From Massilia sp. UMI-21 (GTDB taxonomy: Bacteria; Pseudomonadota; Gammaproteobacteria; Burkholderiales; Burkholderiaceae_D), in the NCBI GenBank assembly GCA_015277795.1, contig CP063848.1, forward strand, positions 1,116,001 through 1,180,000: 64,000 nucleotides of DNA, given 5' to 3'. The stretch's first letter is position 1. Each line of letters begins with the position of its first letter. The position numbers and the translations under genes are program-made. The notes beneath the pieces were generated by a model. It worked only from the letters and a program-made list of their open reading frames with translations, made no database searches and was not told the origin of the DNA. Of the stretch, positions 11,903-20,870 are shown piece after piece.

Positions 11903-11957
11903 GACGACAATTACCCCGTCGCCACAGTGTTGGCGGAGCTTTTAACGGGATGATTGC

Positions 11958-12191
11958 ATGAACAAAGAATATGAGCCGGATTGGGATCAAGCGGTGAGCC
12001 GCATCGAAGAACCGGCTGTCGCCGTCAAGCCGCAAACCATCAACGGCGTGAAGCAGATCGTGACGATTCGCCTGGACGTGGACATGCTCGACTGGTTCAA
12101 GTCGGCTGGCCCGGGTTACCAGACCCGTATCAACCAGGTGCTGCGTGAGTACATGGACGCGCAGCGCACAGCCGGGTCGCAAGAGAAGTGA
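11958..12191 (+). CDS. BrnA-family antitoxin-like protein without BrnT
   Basis: This 77-residue protein has the BrnA core KQIVTIRLDVDMLDWFKSAGPGYQTRINQVLREYMD, where the strand TIRLDVDMLDWF and the GYQTRIN motif form the ribbon-helix-helix DNA-binding fold. In type II BrnTA systems BrnA neutralises the RelE-like RNase BrnT and represses the operon, and brnT normally lies just upstream. Here no brnT is found: upstream are only 249 non-coding bases and divergent metH, downstream a REP-like element and fmt on the other strand. It may serve as a stand-alone repressor. A repeat array just upstream fits autoregulation. Confidence 0.75.
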   Translation: MNKEYEPDWDQAVSRIEEPAVAVKPQTINGVKQIVTIRLDVDMLDWFKSAGPGYQTRINQVLREYMDAQRTAGSQEK

Positions 12192-12246
12192 TGCAGTAAA
12201 TGGTCGGGGCGGATGCCCCGATTTTCTTTTGGGGTCGAGACTTGCC

Positions 12247-12353
12247 GTAGGGTGGACGGCTATGCCGTCCGCGCGTTCACATCACGGTAATGCGGCCCGC
12301 GCGGCTGTTCATCCGATAGTTGAACGCGCGGACGGGGAACCCGTCCACCCTAC
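12247..12353. repeat. REP-like paired palindrome, copy 2
   Basis: The left unit is GTAG followed by GGACGGC-TAT-GCCGTCC; the right unit contains GGACGGG-GAA-CCCGTCC and ends in CTAC. Relative to copy 1 the stem base pair T-A has become A-T, and in the right unit C-G has become G-C, so pairing is kept. The terminal CTAC includes the stop codon of fmt (12350-12352 on the minus strand). Confidence 0.85.
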
Positions 12354-13309
12354 GAAAAGCGCTTTCCGTCCAGCGGGAAGCTCTTGAGAAACTCCGCCGC
12401 CGCCAGGCGCTTGCCGCCCGGTTTTTGCAGCTCGGTCATGCGCAGCGCACCTTCGCCGCAGGCGACCACGATGCCTTGCGCATCCGCCGCCAGCACCTGG
12501 CCAGGCTTGCCACTGCCGGGCGCCAGTTCCGCATTCCATACCTTGACCGTCACGCCGTCGACCAGGCCGTGCGCACCCGGGAAGGGATTGAAGGCGCGCA
12601 CCCTGCGCCACAGCAGCCCGGCCGGCAGGGCGAAGTCCAGCTTCGCTTCTTCCTTGCTGATCTTGGCGGCGTAGGTCACGCCCGCTTCCGGCTGCGGCAC
12701 GGAGGCCAGCTGGCCGGCTTCCATCCGGCGCAGCGCGTCGACGATCATGCGGCCGCCCAGCGCGGCAAGCTTGTCGTGCAGGCTGCCGGTGGTGTCGGTG
12801 TCCGCGATGGCGATGCGCTCGATCAGCATCATCGGCCCGGTATCCAGGCCTTCTTCCATGCCCATGATGGTCACGCCGGTGTCGACGTCGCCGGCTTCGA
12901 TCGCGCGGTGGATCGGCGCGGCGCCGCGCCAGCGCGGCAGCAGCGAGCCGTGGATGTTGATACAGGGGCGGATGTCGAGCGTGCTGCGCGGCAGGATCAG
13001 CCCATAGGCCGCCACCACCATCACGTCGTAGTCGAGCGCCAGCAGGCGCGCGTGGACGGCGCGTGCCTCCTCGGCGCGTTGCGGATCCTTGGCGTCCATG
13101 CGCAGCGACAGCGGCTGCGCCACGGGCATGCCATGGGCCAGCGCATACTGCTTGACCGCGGAGGCTTGCAGCTGCATGCCGCGCCCGGCCGGGCGGTCGG
13201 GCTGGGTCAGGACCAGGGGAATCTCGAAGCCGGCCTCGTGCAGGGCACGCAGGGCCACGGCGGCGAACTCGGGGGTGCCGGCGAAGACAACTTTAGGCGC
13301 GACTCTCAT
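12350..13309 (-). CDS. fmt: Methionyl-tRNA formyltransferase
   Basis: The 319-residue enzyme formylates Met-tRNA(fMet) with 10-formyltetrahydrofolate. It shows the N-terminal Rossmann start [14 protein letters not shown], the tRNA-binding loop [11 protein letters not shown], and the catalytic segment [20 protein letters not shown] with the conserved Asn-His-Ser, followed by the C-terminal OB-fold domain. The length matches the E. coli enzyme (315). It lies ten bases after def on the same strand, forming the usual def-fmt operon. Its TAG stop is supplied by the edge of the REP-like element. Confidence 0.98.
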   Translation of the reverse strand: MRVAPKVVFAGTPEFAAVALRALHEAGFEIPLVLTQPDRPAGRGMQLQASAVKQYALAHGMPVAQPLSLRMDAKDPQRAEEARAVHARLLALDYDVMVVAAYGLILPRSTLDIRPCINIHGSLLPRWRGAAPIHRAIEAGDVDTGVTIMGMEEGLDTGPMMLIERIAIADTDTTGSLHDKLAALGGRMIVDALRRMEAGQLASVPQPEAGVTYAAKISKEEAKLDFALPAGLLWRRVRAFNPFPGAHGLVDGVTVKVWNAELAPGSGKPGQVLAADAQGIVVACGEGALRMTELQKPGGKRLAAAEFLKSFPLDGKRFS

Positions 13310-13319
13310 CGACCGCCTG

Positions 13320-13859
13320 TCAGCGGCGCGCAGCGCGCAGGGCGGCTTCGCGTTCCATGCCGCGTTCTTCCTTCTGCAGCTTGGCCTTGATGCGGTTGCG
13401 CTTGAGCGGCGACAGGTATTCGACGAAGACCTTGCCCATCAGGTGGTCCATCTCGTGCTGGATGCAGACGGCCAGCAGGCCGTCGGCGTCGACCTCGAAT
13501 TCCTTGCCTTCGACATCGTAGGCCTTGCACTTGACGCGGGATGGACGCTCGACGCCGTCGTAGATGCCGGGCACCGACAGGCAGCCTTCGTCGTAAACCT
13601 GCTTTTCTTCGCTGGCCCAGGTGATTTCCGGGTTGATGAAGACCATCAGCTGGTCGGAGGTTTCGCTGACGTCGATGACGACCACGCGTTCGTGCACGTC
13701 GACCTGGGAGGCGGCCAGGCCGACACCGGGTGCGTCGTACATGGTGTCGGCCATGTCCTTGACCAGCTGGCGCAGGCGCTCGGTGCCGAATTCGGTGACC
13801 GGCTTGGCAAGCTTGTGCAGGCGTGGATCAGGATAGCGGAGGATATTCAGTAAGGCCAT
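13320..13859 (-). CDS. def: Peptide deformylase
   Basis: This 179-residue metallo-enzyme removes the formyl group from nascent proteins. All three signature motifs are present: [16 protein letters not shown] (metal-ligand Cys) and QHEMDHL (HExxH metal ligands and catalytic Glu). It is first in the def-fmt operon, paired with fmt, which adds the same formyl group. The Arg/Glu-rich tail after residue 155 is typical. The 297 bases upstream separate it from a divergent LysM gene and must contain both promoters; a direct repeat TATCGTGCTGTT occurs there at about 14046-14068. Confidence 0.98.
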   Translation of the reverse strand: MALLNILRYPDPRLHKLAKPVTEFGTERLRQLVKDMADTMYDAPGVGLAASQVDVHERVVVIDVSETSDQLMVFINPEITWASEEKQVYDEGCLSVPGIYDGVERPSRVKCKAYDVEGKEFEVDADGLLAVCIQHEMDHLMGKVFVEYLSPLKRNRIKAKLQKEERGMEREAALRAARR

Positions 13860-14156
13860 GGTCGGGCAATTCCAGGGGGTATCAGTTCAATGAGGAGTTC
13901 AGCAAGCCGGCGCGCACGGACAGAAATGCAACACATCCAGGGGCTGGCAAGACGCGTTTTGTCTTGCTAGTTCAGGGATTTGTGTGCAGAATTTGATTCA
14001 GTACGGCAACCTTTTGTCGATCAGGCGTAGTCATCGCTGTTTCTATCGTGCTGTTTATCGTGCTGTTTCTTCCAGAAGAGCGGTGCGCTGCCAGCCATCC
14101 GGTGTCAAAGCCGCAATCCAAGTACGCAACAGCGGACGCAATGACGGACGTATGCA

Positions 14157-15251
14157 ATGAAAAATTTTAGCACAGTCGTGACCCGCGCTGCTGCGGCGGC
14201 GCTGGTCGCGTGTGCCGCGGCCAGCCCGGTCCAGGCGGCATCGTGCGCATTCCGTCCGAATGCGCCCGACCAGCACGTCGTGGTCAAGGGCGATACGCTC
14301 TGGGATATCTCGGGCGCCTTCCTGCAGAATCCGTGGTGCTGGCCCCAGGTCTGGGGCATGAACCGCGACGAGATCCGCAACCCGCACTGGATCTATCCCG
14401 GCCAGGTCATCTATTTCGACCGCACCCGCGGCCGCCTGTCCCTGACCCGTCCGGGGCAGGGCGACGGCCGCGGCCTCCCGCCACTCACGAAGCTGTCGCC
14501 GCAACTGCGCAGCGAGTCGCTCGAGCGCGACGCCGTGCAGTCGATTCCGGCCGGCATGATCGAGCCTTACCTGACCCAGCCGCTCGTGGTCGAGGCCGAC
14601 GCACTGGCCGGCGCGCCGCGCATCGTGGCCTCGCAGGAAGGCCGGGTCTATCTCGGCACCGGCGACCGCGTCTACGTCAAGGGAAACCTGGGCGGCGGCA
14701 AGAGCTTCCAGGTGTTCCGCCCCAGCGGTCCGTTGAAGGATCCGCAGACCGGCAAGGTGCTGGCCTACGAAGCTGCCTACCTGGGCAGCGTGAGCCTCGA
14801 TCGCGAAGCGGCACCGGGCGTGGATGCGCATAGTTTCCGCGTCACCGAGACGCGCCAGGAAATGGGCGTGGGCGACCTGCTGGTGCCGATGCCGCCGACG
14901 CCGGTGCGCAACTACATGCCGCATGCGCCGGCCCAGCCTGTCGATGCGCGCGTGATGTCGATCTACGCGGGCGTGAGCTATGCCGGCCAGAGCCAGGTGG
15001 TCACTGTCAATCGCGGTTCTGTTGACGGGCTCGATGTCGGCGCCGTGCTGCAGCTCTATCATCTCGGGAAGACGGTGCCGGACCCTGCCAGTAAAGGCAT
15101 GCTCGGCTTCGGCAAACAGCAGATCAAGCTGCCCGACGAGCAATATGGCAGCCTGTTCATTTTCCGCGTGTTCAGCAATGTATCGTATGGCCTGATCATG
15201 CAAGTGACGGCGCCGGTGGAAGTCGGCGACGTGGCGCGCTCACCGGAGTAA
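14157..15251 (+). CDS. LysM domain exported protein
   Basis: The 364-residue protein has a signal peptide (MKNFSTVVTRAAAAALVACA..., cleavage near VQAAS) and one LysM domain at about 38-88 (HVVVKGDTLWDISGAFLQNPWCWPQVWGMNRDEIRNPHWIYPGQVI), which binds peptidoglycan. The remainder is uncharacterised. Such proteins are regularly encoded just before dprA in betaproteobacteria, and here only eight bases separate the genes, so they are probably co-transcribed. A role in cell-wall binding is inferred from the domain. Confidence 0.9.
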   Translation: MKNFSTVVTRAAAAALVACAAASPVQAASCAFRPNAPDQHVVVKGDTLWDISGAFLQNPWCWPQVWGMNRDEIRNPHWIYPGQVIYFDRTRGRLSLTRPGQGDGRGLPPLTKLSPQLRSESLERDAVQSIPAGMIEPYLTQPLVVEADALAGAPRIVASQEGRVYLGTGDRVYVKGNLGGGKSFQVFRPSGPLKDPQTGKVLAYEAAYLGSVSLDREAAPGVDAHSFRVTETRQEMGVGDLLVPMPPTPVRNYMPHAPAQPVDARVMSIYAGVSYAGQSQVVTVNRGSVDGLDVGAVLQLYHLGKTVPDPASKGMLGFGKQQIKLPDEQYGSLFIFRVFSNVSYGLIMQVTAPVEVGDVARSPE

Positions 15252-15259
15252 ACCCTACC

Positions 15260-16390
15260 GTGCAGGACACGGCCCCCCACCCATCCAGCCCGCCAGACGC
15301 CTGCGCCCTTGCCGACTGGATCCGTTTGGACGGGGCGGCCGGGGTGGGCTGCCGGACCGCGAAGCTGCTGCTCGGCGCATTCGGTTCCCCCGCGGCCATC
15401 TTCCGTGCCGGCTATGCGGCGCTTGCGGCACAGGTCCCGGCCGCGCAGGCCGCCGCGCTGTGCGCACCCATCACGCCGGAAGGCGCGCGCCAGGTCGACC
15501 TGACCCTGGCCTGGCTGTCCGCACCGCATCACCACATCCTCACGCTGCACGACGCCGACTACCCGGACGCCCTGCGGCACATTCCCGATCCGCCCTTGCT
15601 GCTGTACCTGAACGGACGGCGCGACCTGTTGCCTGCGCCCATGATCGCCGTGGTCGGCAGCCGCAATGCCAGCACGCAGGGCAGGGCCAATGCGGAAGGC
15701 TTCGCGGAAAGCCTGTCGCGCGCCGGCCTGTGCGTGGTGTCGGGCATGGCGCTCGGCATCGATACCGCCGCCCACGAAGGCGCGCTGCGCGGACCGGGGT
15801 CGACCATCGCGGTCATCGGCACCGGCCCCGACCGGGTCTACCCGGCACGCAACCGTGCGCTCGCGCATCGCATCGCCGAGGCGGGCTGCATCGTCAGCGA
15901 ATACGCGCTCGGCACGCCGCCCGTCGCCGGCAACTTCCCGCGCCGCAACCGCATCATCAGCGGCCTGGCAGCCGGCGTGCTGGTGGTCGAGGCAGCGGCC
16001 CAGTCCGGTTCCCTGATTACCGCGCAGATGGCGGCCGAGCAGGGCCGCGAAGTGTTCGCGCTGCCTGGCTCGATCCATTCGGCACTGGCCAAGGGTTGCC
16101 ATCGATTGATACGCGAAGGCGCGCACCTGGTCGAGACGGTGGACGAGGTATTGCAAGCGATGCGGGCGTCGCCGCTCGCGCGGCCTGCCATGGCGCCGGC
16201 GCGGGGCGGCGCGGGCCACGACGCCTTGCTGGCCGCGCTGGGCCACGATCCGGTGCAGGCAGATGCATTACTCGATTGTGTTGGCGGCGATGCCGGCCGG
16301 CTGGCCGGCGAACTGCTGGCGCTCGAACTGGCGGGGCTGCTCGAACGCTTGCCCGATGGCCGGGTGCAACGTGTCGTGCAAACAGCCTGA
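15260..16390 (+). CDS. dprA: DNA-processing protein DprA
   Basis: DprA loads RecA on incoming single-stranded DNA during natural transformation. The 376-residue frame starts at GTG, eight bases after the LysM gene. It has an N-terminal helix-hairpin-helix/SAM-like part (~15-75), the extended Rossmann fold with MIAVVGSRNASTQGRANAEGF, VVSGMALGIDTAAHEGAL, ARNRALAHRIAEAG, GNFPRRNRIISGLA and AAQSGSLITAQMAAEQGREVFALPGS, and a C-terminal winged-helix part (DALLDCVGGDAGRLAGELLALELAGLL). It is complete and intact, so the uptake-to-recombination step is probably available in this organism. Confidence 0.96.
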   Translation: MQDTAPHPSSPPDACALADWIRLDGAAGVGCRTAKLLLGAFGSPAAIFRAGYAALAAQVPAAQAAALCAPITPEGARQVDLTLAWLSAPHHHILTLHDADYPDALRHIPDPPLLLYLNGRRDLLPAPMIAVVGSRNASTQGRANAEGFAESLSRAGLCVVSGMALGIDTAAHEGALRGPGSTIAVIGTGPDRVYPARNRALAHRIAEAGCIVSEYALGTPPVAGNFPRRNRIISGLAAGVLVVEAAAQSGSLITAQMAAEQGREVFALPGSIHSALAKGCHRLIREGAHLVETVDEVLQAMRASPLARPAMAPARGGAGHDALLAALGHDPVQADALLDCVGGDAGRLAGELLALELAGLLERLPDGRVQRVVQTA

Positions 16391-16635
16391 GCGAGCCTGC
16401 GCACCCTGATTCCCAAAAGTATGCTTGTTCTCGCATATGCATGTTGCATGAGGCAATACGAAAAAGAGTATTCTTCTTGAGATATATTTGTGAAATGTTT
16501 GACCTGAATTTTGTTAAATATCGACAAAACTGAATGAACCGATAAGGCCGTCATACAACGTTTTTTACCGGCGACACCTGGTCGCGCGTGTCGCACTTGT
16601 GCCTCGGCGAGCTTAGCTGCTACAGTAGCGTCACT

Positions 16636-17094
16636 ATGTTCGACATCCTGGTCTACCTCTACGAGACGTACTATCGTCCTGACGCCTGCCCCGAGCCGGC
16701 GGCCCTGGCACGCAAGCTGTCCGCCGTCGGTTTCGATGATATCGAGATTTCCGAGGCGCTGGACTGGCTGTCCGGGCTGACCGAAGCGGCAGTTTCCGAC
16801 GCAATCGATGCATGCACCGGCATCCGCTACTACGTGGACGAGGAATACATCGAGCTGGGCAGTGCAGCCATCGGCTTCATCCAGTTCCTCGAGAGCGCCA
16901 AGGTGCTCAGCCCGACGCAGCGCGAGATCGTCATCGAGCGCGCGCTGGCCTGCGACGAGTCGCCGGTGGCGCTGGGCAAGCTCAAGATCATCGTGCTGAT
17001 GGTCCTGTGGAGCCAGGGCAAGGAGCCCGATGCGCTCATGTTCGACGACCTGTTCGGCGACGACGACGAGCAGGAACCGCGTCTGCTGCACTGA
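16636..17094 (+). CDS. smg: Smg family protein (DUF494)
   Basis: This 152-residue acidic protein starts [19 protein letters not shown], the standard Smg N-terminus, which favours the ATG at 16636 over upstream GTG codons. It continues with the family's helical segments ([40 protein letters not shown]). Smg is encoded after dprA in many proteobacteria; its function is not established. The preceding 245 bases are the most AT-rich intergenic stretch in this part of the window and include the inverted pair AATAC/GTATT around 16455-16473, so an own promoter is likely. Confidence 0.94.
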   Translation: MFDILVYLYETYYRPDACPEPAALARKLSAVGFDDIEISEALDWLSGLTEAAVSDAIDACTGIRYYVDEEYIELGSAAIGFIQFLESAKVLSPTQREIVIERALACDESPVALGKLKIIVLMVLWSQGKEPDALMFDDLFGDDDEQEPRLLH

Positions 17095-17671
17095 ACACAC
17101 GCACCACCGACGCATCGACGGGGCCGCAAGGCCCCGTTTGCATTTCGGCGGCTCGGCGCCGCCGTGCGCCCGCACGCAGGCTGCCGCGGCGGCATGCTGC
17201 GGATTCAGTTCGAGCACGCGCCGGTAACCGCTGTTTTCCATGGCGGAGGCGGACAGGCTCGGCGCGTAGACCACGACCGGGAAGCTGCCGCTTCCAGGCA
17301 CGAGAGGCGGGCATCGCGCAATGTCGTCTTCGCTCGGCACGGGAAAGAATTCGCCCATGCCCGCCCTGCGTTGATAGACCAGAAAATTTGTAACATTCAT
17401 TCGATTGGCATGTGACGCTTTTCGTCCTGAAGTGCGGATGCCTGGTGGCACACCGGGCGGCGCCATGCCGAAACACACGGCAATATCGGCCTGTTCCAGG
17501 TTGTAAGGGCAGGCCGGCACACTTGCAGTCGGCGCGCCATCGCGCTTATCATTGGCCGCTCAATCCAGATTGTTACTATACGGACACTACGGCTTTCACA
17601 ACCGTCCAGCCCCGGAGCATGTATGATGCGCGGGCAAAAGCCACTTATATATAGAGCACCCGATAAACACT
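17095..17671. other. 577-base intergenic region between smg and topB
   Basis: It starts with the smg terminator (17118-17139). The rest, to about 17580, is GC-rich without a recognisable protein, and the last ~90 bases are AT-richer (ACTTATATATAGAGCACC just before topB) and probably hold the topB promoter. A minus-strand frame beginning near 17400 (MNVTNFLVYQRRAGMGEFF...) looks protein-like for about 80 residues, but it has no stop before running antisense through smg, so it is not called as a gene. Confidence 0.5.
17118..17139 (+). terminator. Intrinsic terminator of smg
   Basis: ACGGGGCC-GCAA-GGCCCCGT forms a strong GC stem 23 bases after the smg stop, followed by a short T run (GTTTG). 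The weak T run leaves efficiency uncertain. Confidence 0.65.
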
Positions 17672-20407
17672 ATGACCAAATCCCTCATCATCGCCGAGAA
17701 GCCGTCGGTCGCGAACGACATCGCGAAGACGCTGGGCGGCTTTACCAAGCACGATGAGTACTTCGAATCCGACGAATACGTCCTGTCGTCCGCCGTCGGC
17801 CACCTGCTCGAGATCGCGGTGCCCGAGGAGCACGACGTCAAGCGCGGCAAATGGAGCTTCACGCACCTGCCGATGATTCCGCCGTACTTCGCGCTGAACC
17901 CGATCGCCAAGACCGAATCGCGCCTCAAGGTGCTCAACAAGCTGATCAAGCGCAAGGACGTCACCACCCTGATCAACGCATGTGACGCGGGCCGCGAAGG
18001 AGAACTCATCTTCCGCCTGATCGCCCAGAACGCGAAGGCCAAGCAACCGGTCAAGCGCCTGTGGCTGCAGTCGATGACGGCCAATGCGATCCGCGAAGGC
18101 TTCGCCCACCTGCGCAGCGACGAAGAGATGCTGCCGCTGGCCGATGCCGCGCGTTGCCGTTCCGAAGCCGACTGGCTGATCGGCATCAACGGCACCCGCG
18201 CCATGACCGCCTTCAATTCGAAAGAGGGCGGCTTCTACCTGACCACCGTGGGCCGGGTGCAGACCCCGACCCTGTCGATCGTGGTCGAGCGCGAAGAGAA
18301 GATCAAGAAGTTCGTCGCGCGCGACTACTGGGAGGTGCGCGCCGAGTTCGTGTGCGCCGCCGGCATCTACGAAGGACGCTGGCTCGACCAGAATTTCAAG
18401 AAGGACGAGAACGACCCGGAGAAGCGCGCCGAGCGCCTGTGGAGCCGCGCCGCCGCCGATTCGATCGCCGCCGCCTGCCGCGGCAAGCAGGGCGTGGTTA
18501 CCGAGGAATCGAAGCCGACCACCTCGATGGCGCCGGCCCTGTTCGACCTGACCAGCCTGCAGCGCGAGGCCAACGGCCGCTTCGGCTTCTCGGCCAAGAA
18601 CACGCTGGGCCTGGCCCAGGCGCTGTACGAGAAGCACAAGGTGCTGACCTACCCGCGTACCGATTCGCGCCACCTGCCGGAAGACTACATCCAGACCGTC
18701 AAGGACACGATGGGTGCGCTGGCGGACACGAATAACTACAACGGCTTCGCCAAGCAGATCACCAAGAACGGCTGGGTCAAGCCGAACAAGCGTATTTTTG
18801 ATAACACCAAGATCTCGGACCACTTCGCGATCATCCCGACCGGCGTCGTGCCGAAGAACCTGACCGAGCCGGAACAAAAGCTGTACGACCTGGTCACGCG
18901 CCGCTTCCTGGCCGTGTTCTTCCCGCCGGCCGAATTCCTGGTGACGACCCGTTTCACCGAAGTGTCGGGCCACCAGTTCAAGACCGAGGGCAAGGTCATG
19001 ACCAACCCCGGCTGGCTGGCGGTGTACGGCAAGGACACCACCGGCGACGACAAGGACGGCGCCAACCTGGTGCCGGTGCAGAAGGGCGAGAAGGTCCAGA
19101 CCGAGAAGATCACCGCCAATGGCCTGGTCACCAAGCCGCCGGCGCGCTATAGCGAAGCGACGCTGCTGTCGGCGATGGAAGGCGCGGGCAAGCTGGTCGA
19201 CTCCGACGAGCTGCGCGACGCCATGGCCGGCAAGGGCCTGGGCACGCCGGCGACGCGCGCGGCCATCATCGAAGGCCTGCTCACCGAGAAATACCTGATC
19301 CGCGAAGGGCGCGAGCTGATCCCGACCGCCAAGGCATCGCAGCTGATGACGCTGCTGCGCGGCCTGGGCGTGAACGAACTGACCGCCCCCGAGCTGACCG
19401 GCGAATGGGAATACAAGCTGTCGCAGATGGAGAAGGGCAAGATTTCGCGCGACGAGTTCATGCGCGAGATCCAGCAGATGACGCAGATCATCGTCAAGCG
19501 CGCCAAGGAATACGACAACGAGACCATCCCGGGCGACTACGCGACCCTGAAGACCCCGTGCCCGAACTGCGGCGGCGTGGTCAAGGAAAACTACCGCCGC
19601 TTCGCCTGCACCAAGTGCGACTTCTCGATGTCGAAGACGCCGGGCAGCCGCCAGTTCGAGATCAACGAGGTCGAGGAACTGCTGGAGAAGCGCACCATCG
19701 GTCCGCTGCAGGGCTTCCGCTCGAAGATGGGCCGTCCGTTCGCGGCGATCCTGCGCATCGTGCGCGACGAAGACATCCAGAACTTCAAGCTCGAATTCGA
19801 CTTCGGCCAGGACCAGGACGAGGGCGAGGACGGCGAGGGCGTCGACTTCACCGGCCAGACCGCGCTCGGCCCCTGCCCGAAGTGCGCCAGCGGCGTGTAC
19901 GAGATGGGCCTGGCCTACGTGTGCGAGAAGACGGTCGCCAAGCCGAAAGCCTGCGATTTCCGCAGCGGCCGCATCATCCTGCAGCAGGAAATCCTGCCCG
20001 AGCAGATGGCCAAGCTGCTCAACGAGGGCAAGACCGACCTGCTGCCGGGCTTCGTGTCGCAGCGCACGCGCCGCGCCTTCAAGGCCTTCCTGGTGCGCGG
20101 CAAGGACGGCAAGATCAGCTTCGAGTTCGAGGAGCGCAAGGCCAAGCCGGGCGCGAAGGGCAAGGCGCAAGCGGCCGACGGCGCCGCGGACGGCGCCGAC
20201 GCTGCCGATGGCGCAGCGGCGCCGGTGAAGGCGGCGCGCAAGGCGCCGGCAAAATCGGCTGCGAAATCGGCTGCGAAATCGGCTGCGAAATCGGCTGCGA
20301 AATCGGCTGCCAAGACGGCGACCAAGACCGCGGCGAAGCCGGCCGCCAAGACGGCGGCGCGCAAGCCGGCGGCGAAGAAGATCGCTTCGGCGGCAAGCAA
20401 GAAGTAA
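17672..20407 (+). CDS. topB: DNA topoisomerase III with lysine/alanine-rich tail
   Basis: This 911-residue type IA topoisomerase decatenates DNA by single-strand passage. It has the TOPRIM domain (SLIIAEKPSVANDIA, acidic DAGREGE triad), the catalytic Tyr in VLTYPRTDSRHLPEDY, and C-terminal zinc-ribbon-like segments (CPNCGGVVKENYRRFACTKCDF and CPKCASGVYEMG). After about residue 840 comes an H1-like tail of AAKS/AAKT repeats, encoded in part by a 12-base tandem repeat, which probably adds non-specific DNA binding. E. coli TopB has 653 residues; the extended form is common in Burkholderiales as I recall. It ends at a strong terminator. Confidence 0.95.
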   Translation: MTKSLIIAEKPSVANDIAKTLGGFTKHDEYFESDEYVLSSAVGHLLEIAVPEEHDVKRGKWSFTHLPMIPPYFALNPIAKTESRLKVLNKLIKRKDVTTLINACDAGREGELIFRLIAQNAKAKQPVKRLWLQSMTANAIREGFAHLRSDEEMLPLADAARCRSEADWLIGINGTRAMTAFNSKEGGFYLTTVGRVQTPTLSIVVEREEKIKKFVARDYWEVRAEFVCAAGIYEGRWLDQNFKKDENDPEKRAERLWSRAAADSIAAACRGKQGVVTEESKPTTSMAPALFDLTSLQREANGRFGFSAKNTLGLAQALYEKHKVLTYPRTDSRHLPEDYIQTVKDTMGALADTNNYNGFAKQITKNGWVKPNKRIFDNTKISDHFAIIPTGVVPKNLTEPEQKLYDLVTRRFLAVFFPPAEFLVTTRFTEVSGHQFKTEGKVMTNPGWLAVYGKDTTGDDKDGANLVPVQKGEKVQTEKITANGLVTKPPARYSEATLLSAMEGAGKLVDSDELRDAMAGKGLGTPATRAAIIEGLLTEKYLIREGRELIPTAKASQLMTLLRGLGVNELTAPELTGEWEYKLSQMEKGKISRDEFMREIQQMTQIIVKRAKEYDNETIPGDYATLKTPCPNCGGVVKENYRRFACTKCDFSMSKTPGSRQFEINEVEELLEKRTIGPLQGFRSKMGRPFAAILRIVRDEDIQNFKLEFDFGQDQDEGEDGEGVDFTGQTALGPCPKCASGVYEMGLAYVCEKTVAKPKACDFRSGRIILQQEILPEQMAKLLNEGKTDLLPGFVSQRTRRAFKAFLVRGKDGKISFEFEERKAKPGAKGKAQAADGAADGADAADGAAAPVKAARKAPAKSAAKSAAKSAAKSAAKSAAKTATKTAAKPAAKTAARKPAAKKIASAASKK
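20252..20311 (+). repeat. Five tandem copies of a 12-bp unit inside topB
   Basis: The unit AAATCGGCTGCG is repeated five times (the last ends C instead of G) and encodes K-S-A-A. Because the unit is a multiple of three, copy-number change would lengthen or shorten the basic tail without a frameshift. Confidence 0.9.
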
Positions 20408-20432
20408 GCGCTGCGCTGCCGATCGCACAAGG

Positions 20433-20463
20433 ACGCGGACCCGAGGGTTCGCGTTTTTTTTTT
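20433..20463 (+). terminator. Intrinsic terminator of topB
   Basis: ACGCGGACCC-GA-GGGTTCGCGT forms a stem followed by ten T residues, 25 bases after the topB stop. This is a textbook Rho-independent terminator. Confidence 0.9.
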
Positions 20464-20663
20464 CGCGCGGGCAAACAATCAGATCCGCTGACCCATGCCT
20501 CCTTCGCTCAACGGGCTGCTGGCCTTGCTAGCGCTTCAATCAATTTCAGCAAAAATTGTTGATGTTTTGAATTTGATTTGTCAAAATTGTGTCCTGAAGA
20601 TACATTGCCAAACCTTGGCGCGACTTTCGCGGACGCCGGGTGGCTTTTATCAAAGAAGGAGTC

Positions 20664-20815
20664 ATGAGCGAAATGCGCGCTAGCTGGTCGTCATGACAGC
20701 ACCGTGCGCTGGTCGTGGACGACCGTCTCGAAGGTCAGCGATGCTGCAAATGCTGCTCGACATGCATGGCTACTTGGTAAAGGTCGCACATTCGGGGGCC
20801 TTGGGGCCGGCCACA
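20664..20815 (+). pseudogene. Broken receiver-domain relic
   Basis: A good ribosome site (AAGAAGGAG) precedes ATG at 20664, but the frame meets TGA after ten codons. In the same frame the next residues are HRALVVDDRLEGQR, the first strand and acidic pair of a response-regulator receiver. In a different frame from 20741 the match continues as MLQMLLDMHGYLVKVAHSG, equivalent to the first helix and second strand. Nothing after that resembles a receiver. So a nonsense codon, a frameshift and truncation have destroyed the gene. The surrounding 20480-20870 holds no other gene; 20530-20600 is AT-rich and may be the promoter. Confidence 0.65.
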
Positions 20816-20870
20816 CTGCTGCGCCGGACGCGCGCGGCGGCCTCTCGCCATCAACCTGGAACGACTTTTC

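Noticed and set aside
11709..11957. Cobalamin or SAM/SAH riboswitch upstream of metH
   Set aside because: I looked for a B12-box-like or SAH-type structure and saw none; the short upstream region instead shows small palindromes.
13972..14157. 61-codon minus-strand frame between def and the LysM gene
   Set aside because: No ribosome site and no recognisable protein character; it overlaps the probable divergent promoter region and a TATCGTGCTGTT direct repeat.
15838..17520. Minus-strand frame opposite smg and dprA
   Set aside because: It runs antisense through two well-supported genes without a stop. Only the part in the smg-topB gap could be meaningful, and that is reported as a low-interest observation.
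17645..20428. Long minus-strand open frame opposite topB
   Set aside because: Antisense shadow of a certain gene; its terminal low-complexity Arg/Gly part is the complement of the topB tandem repeat.
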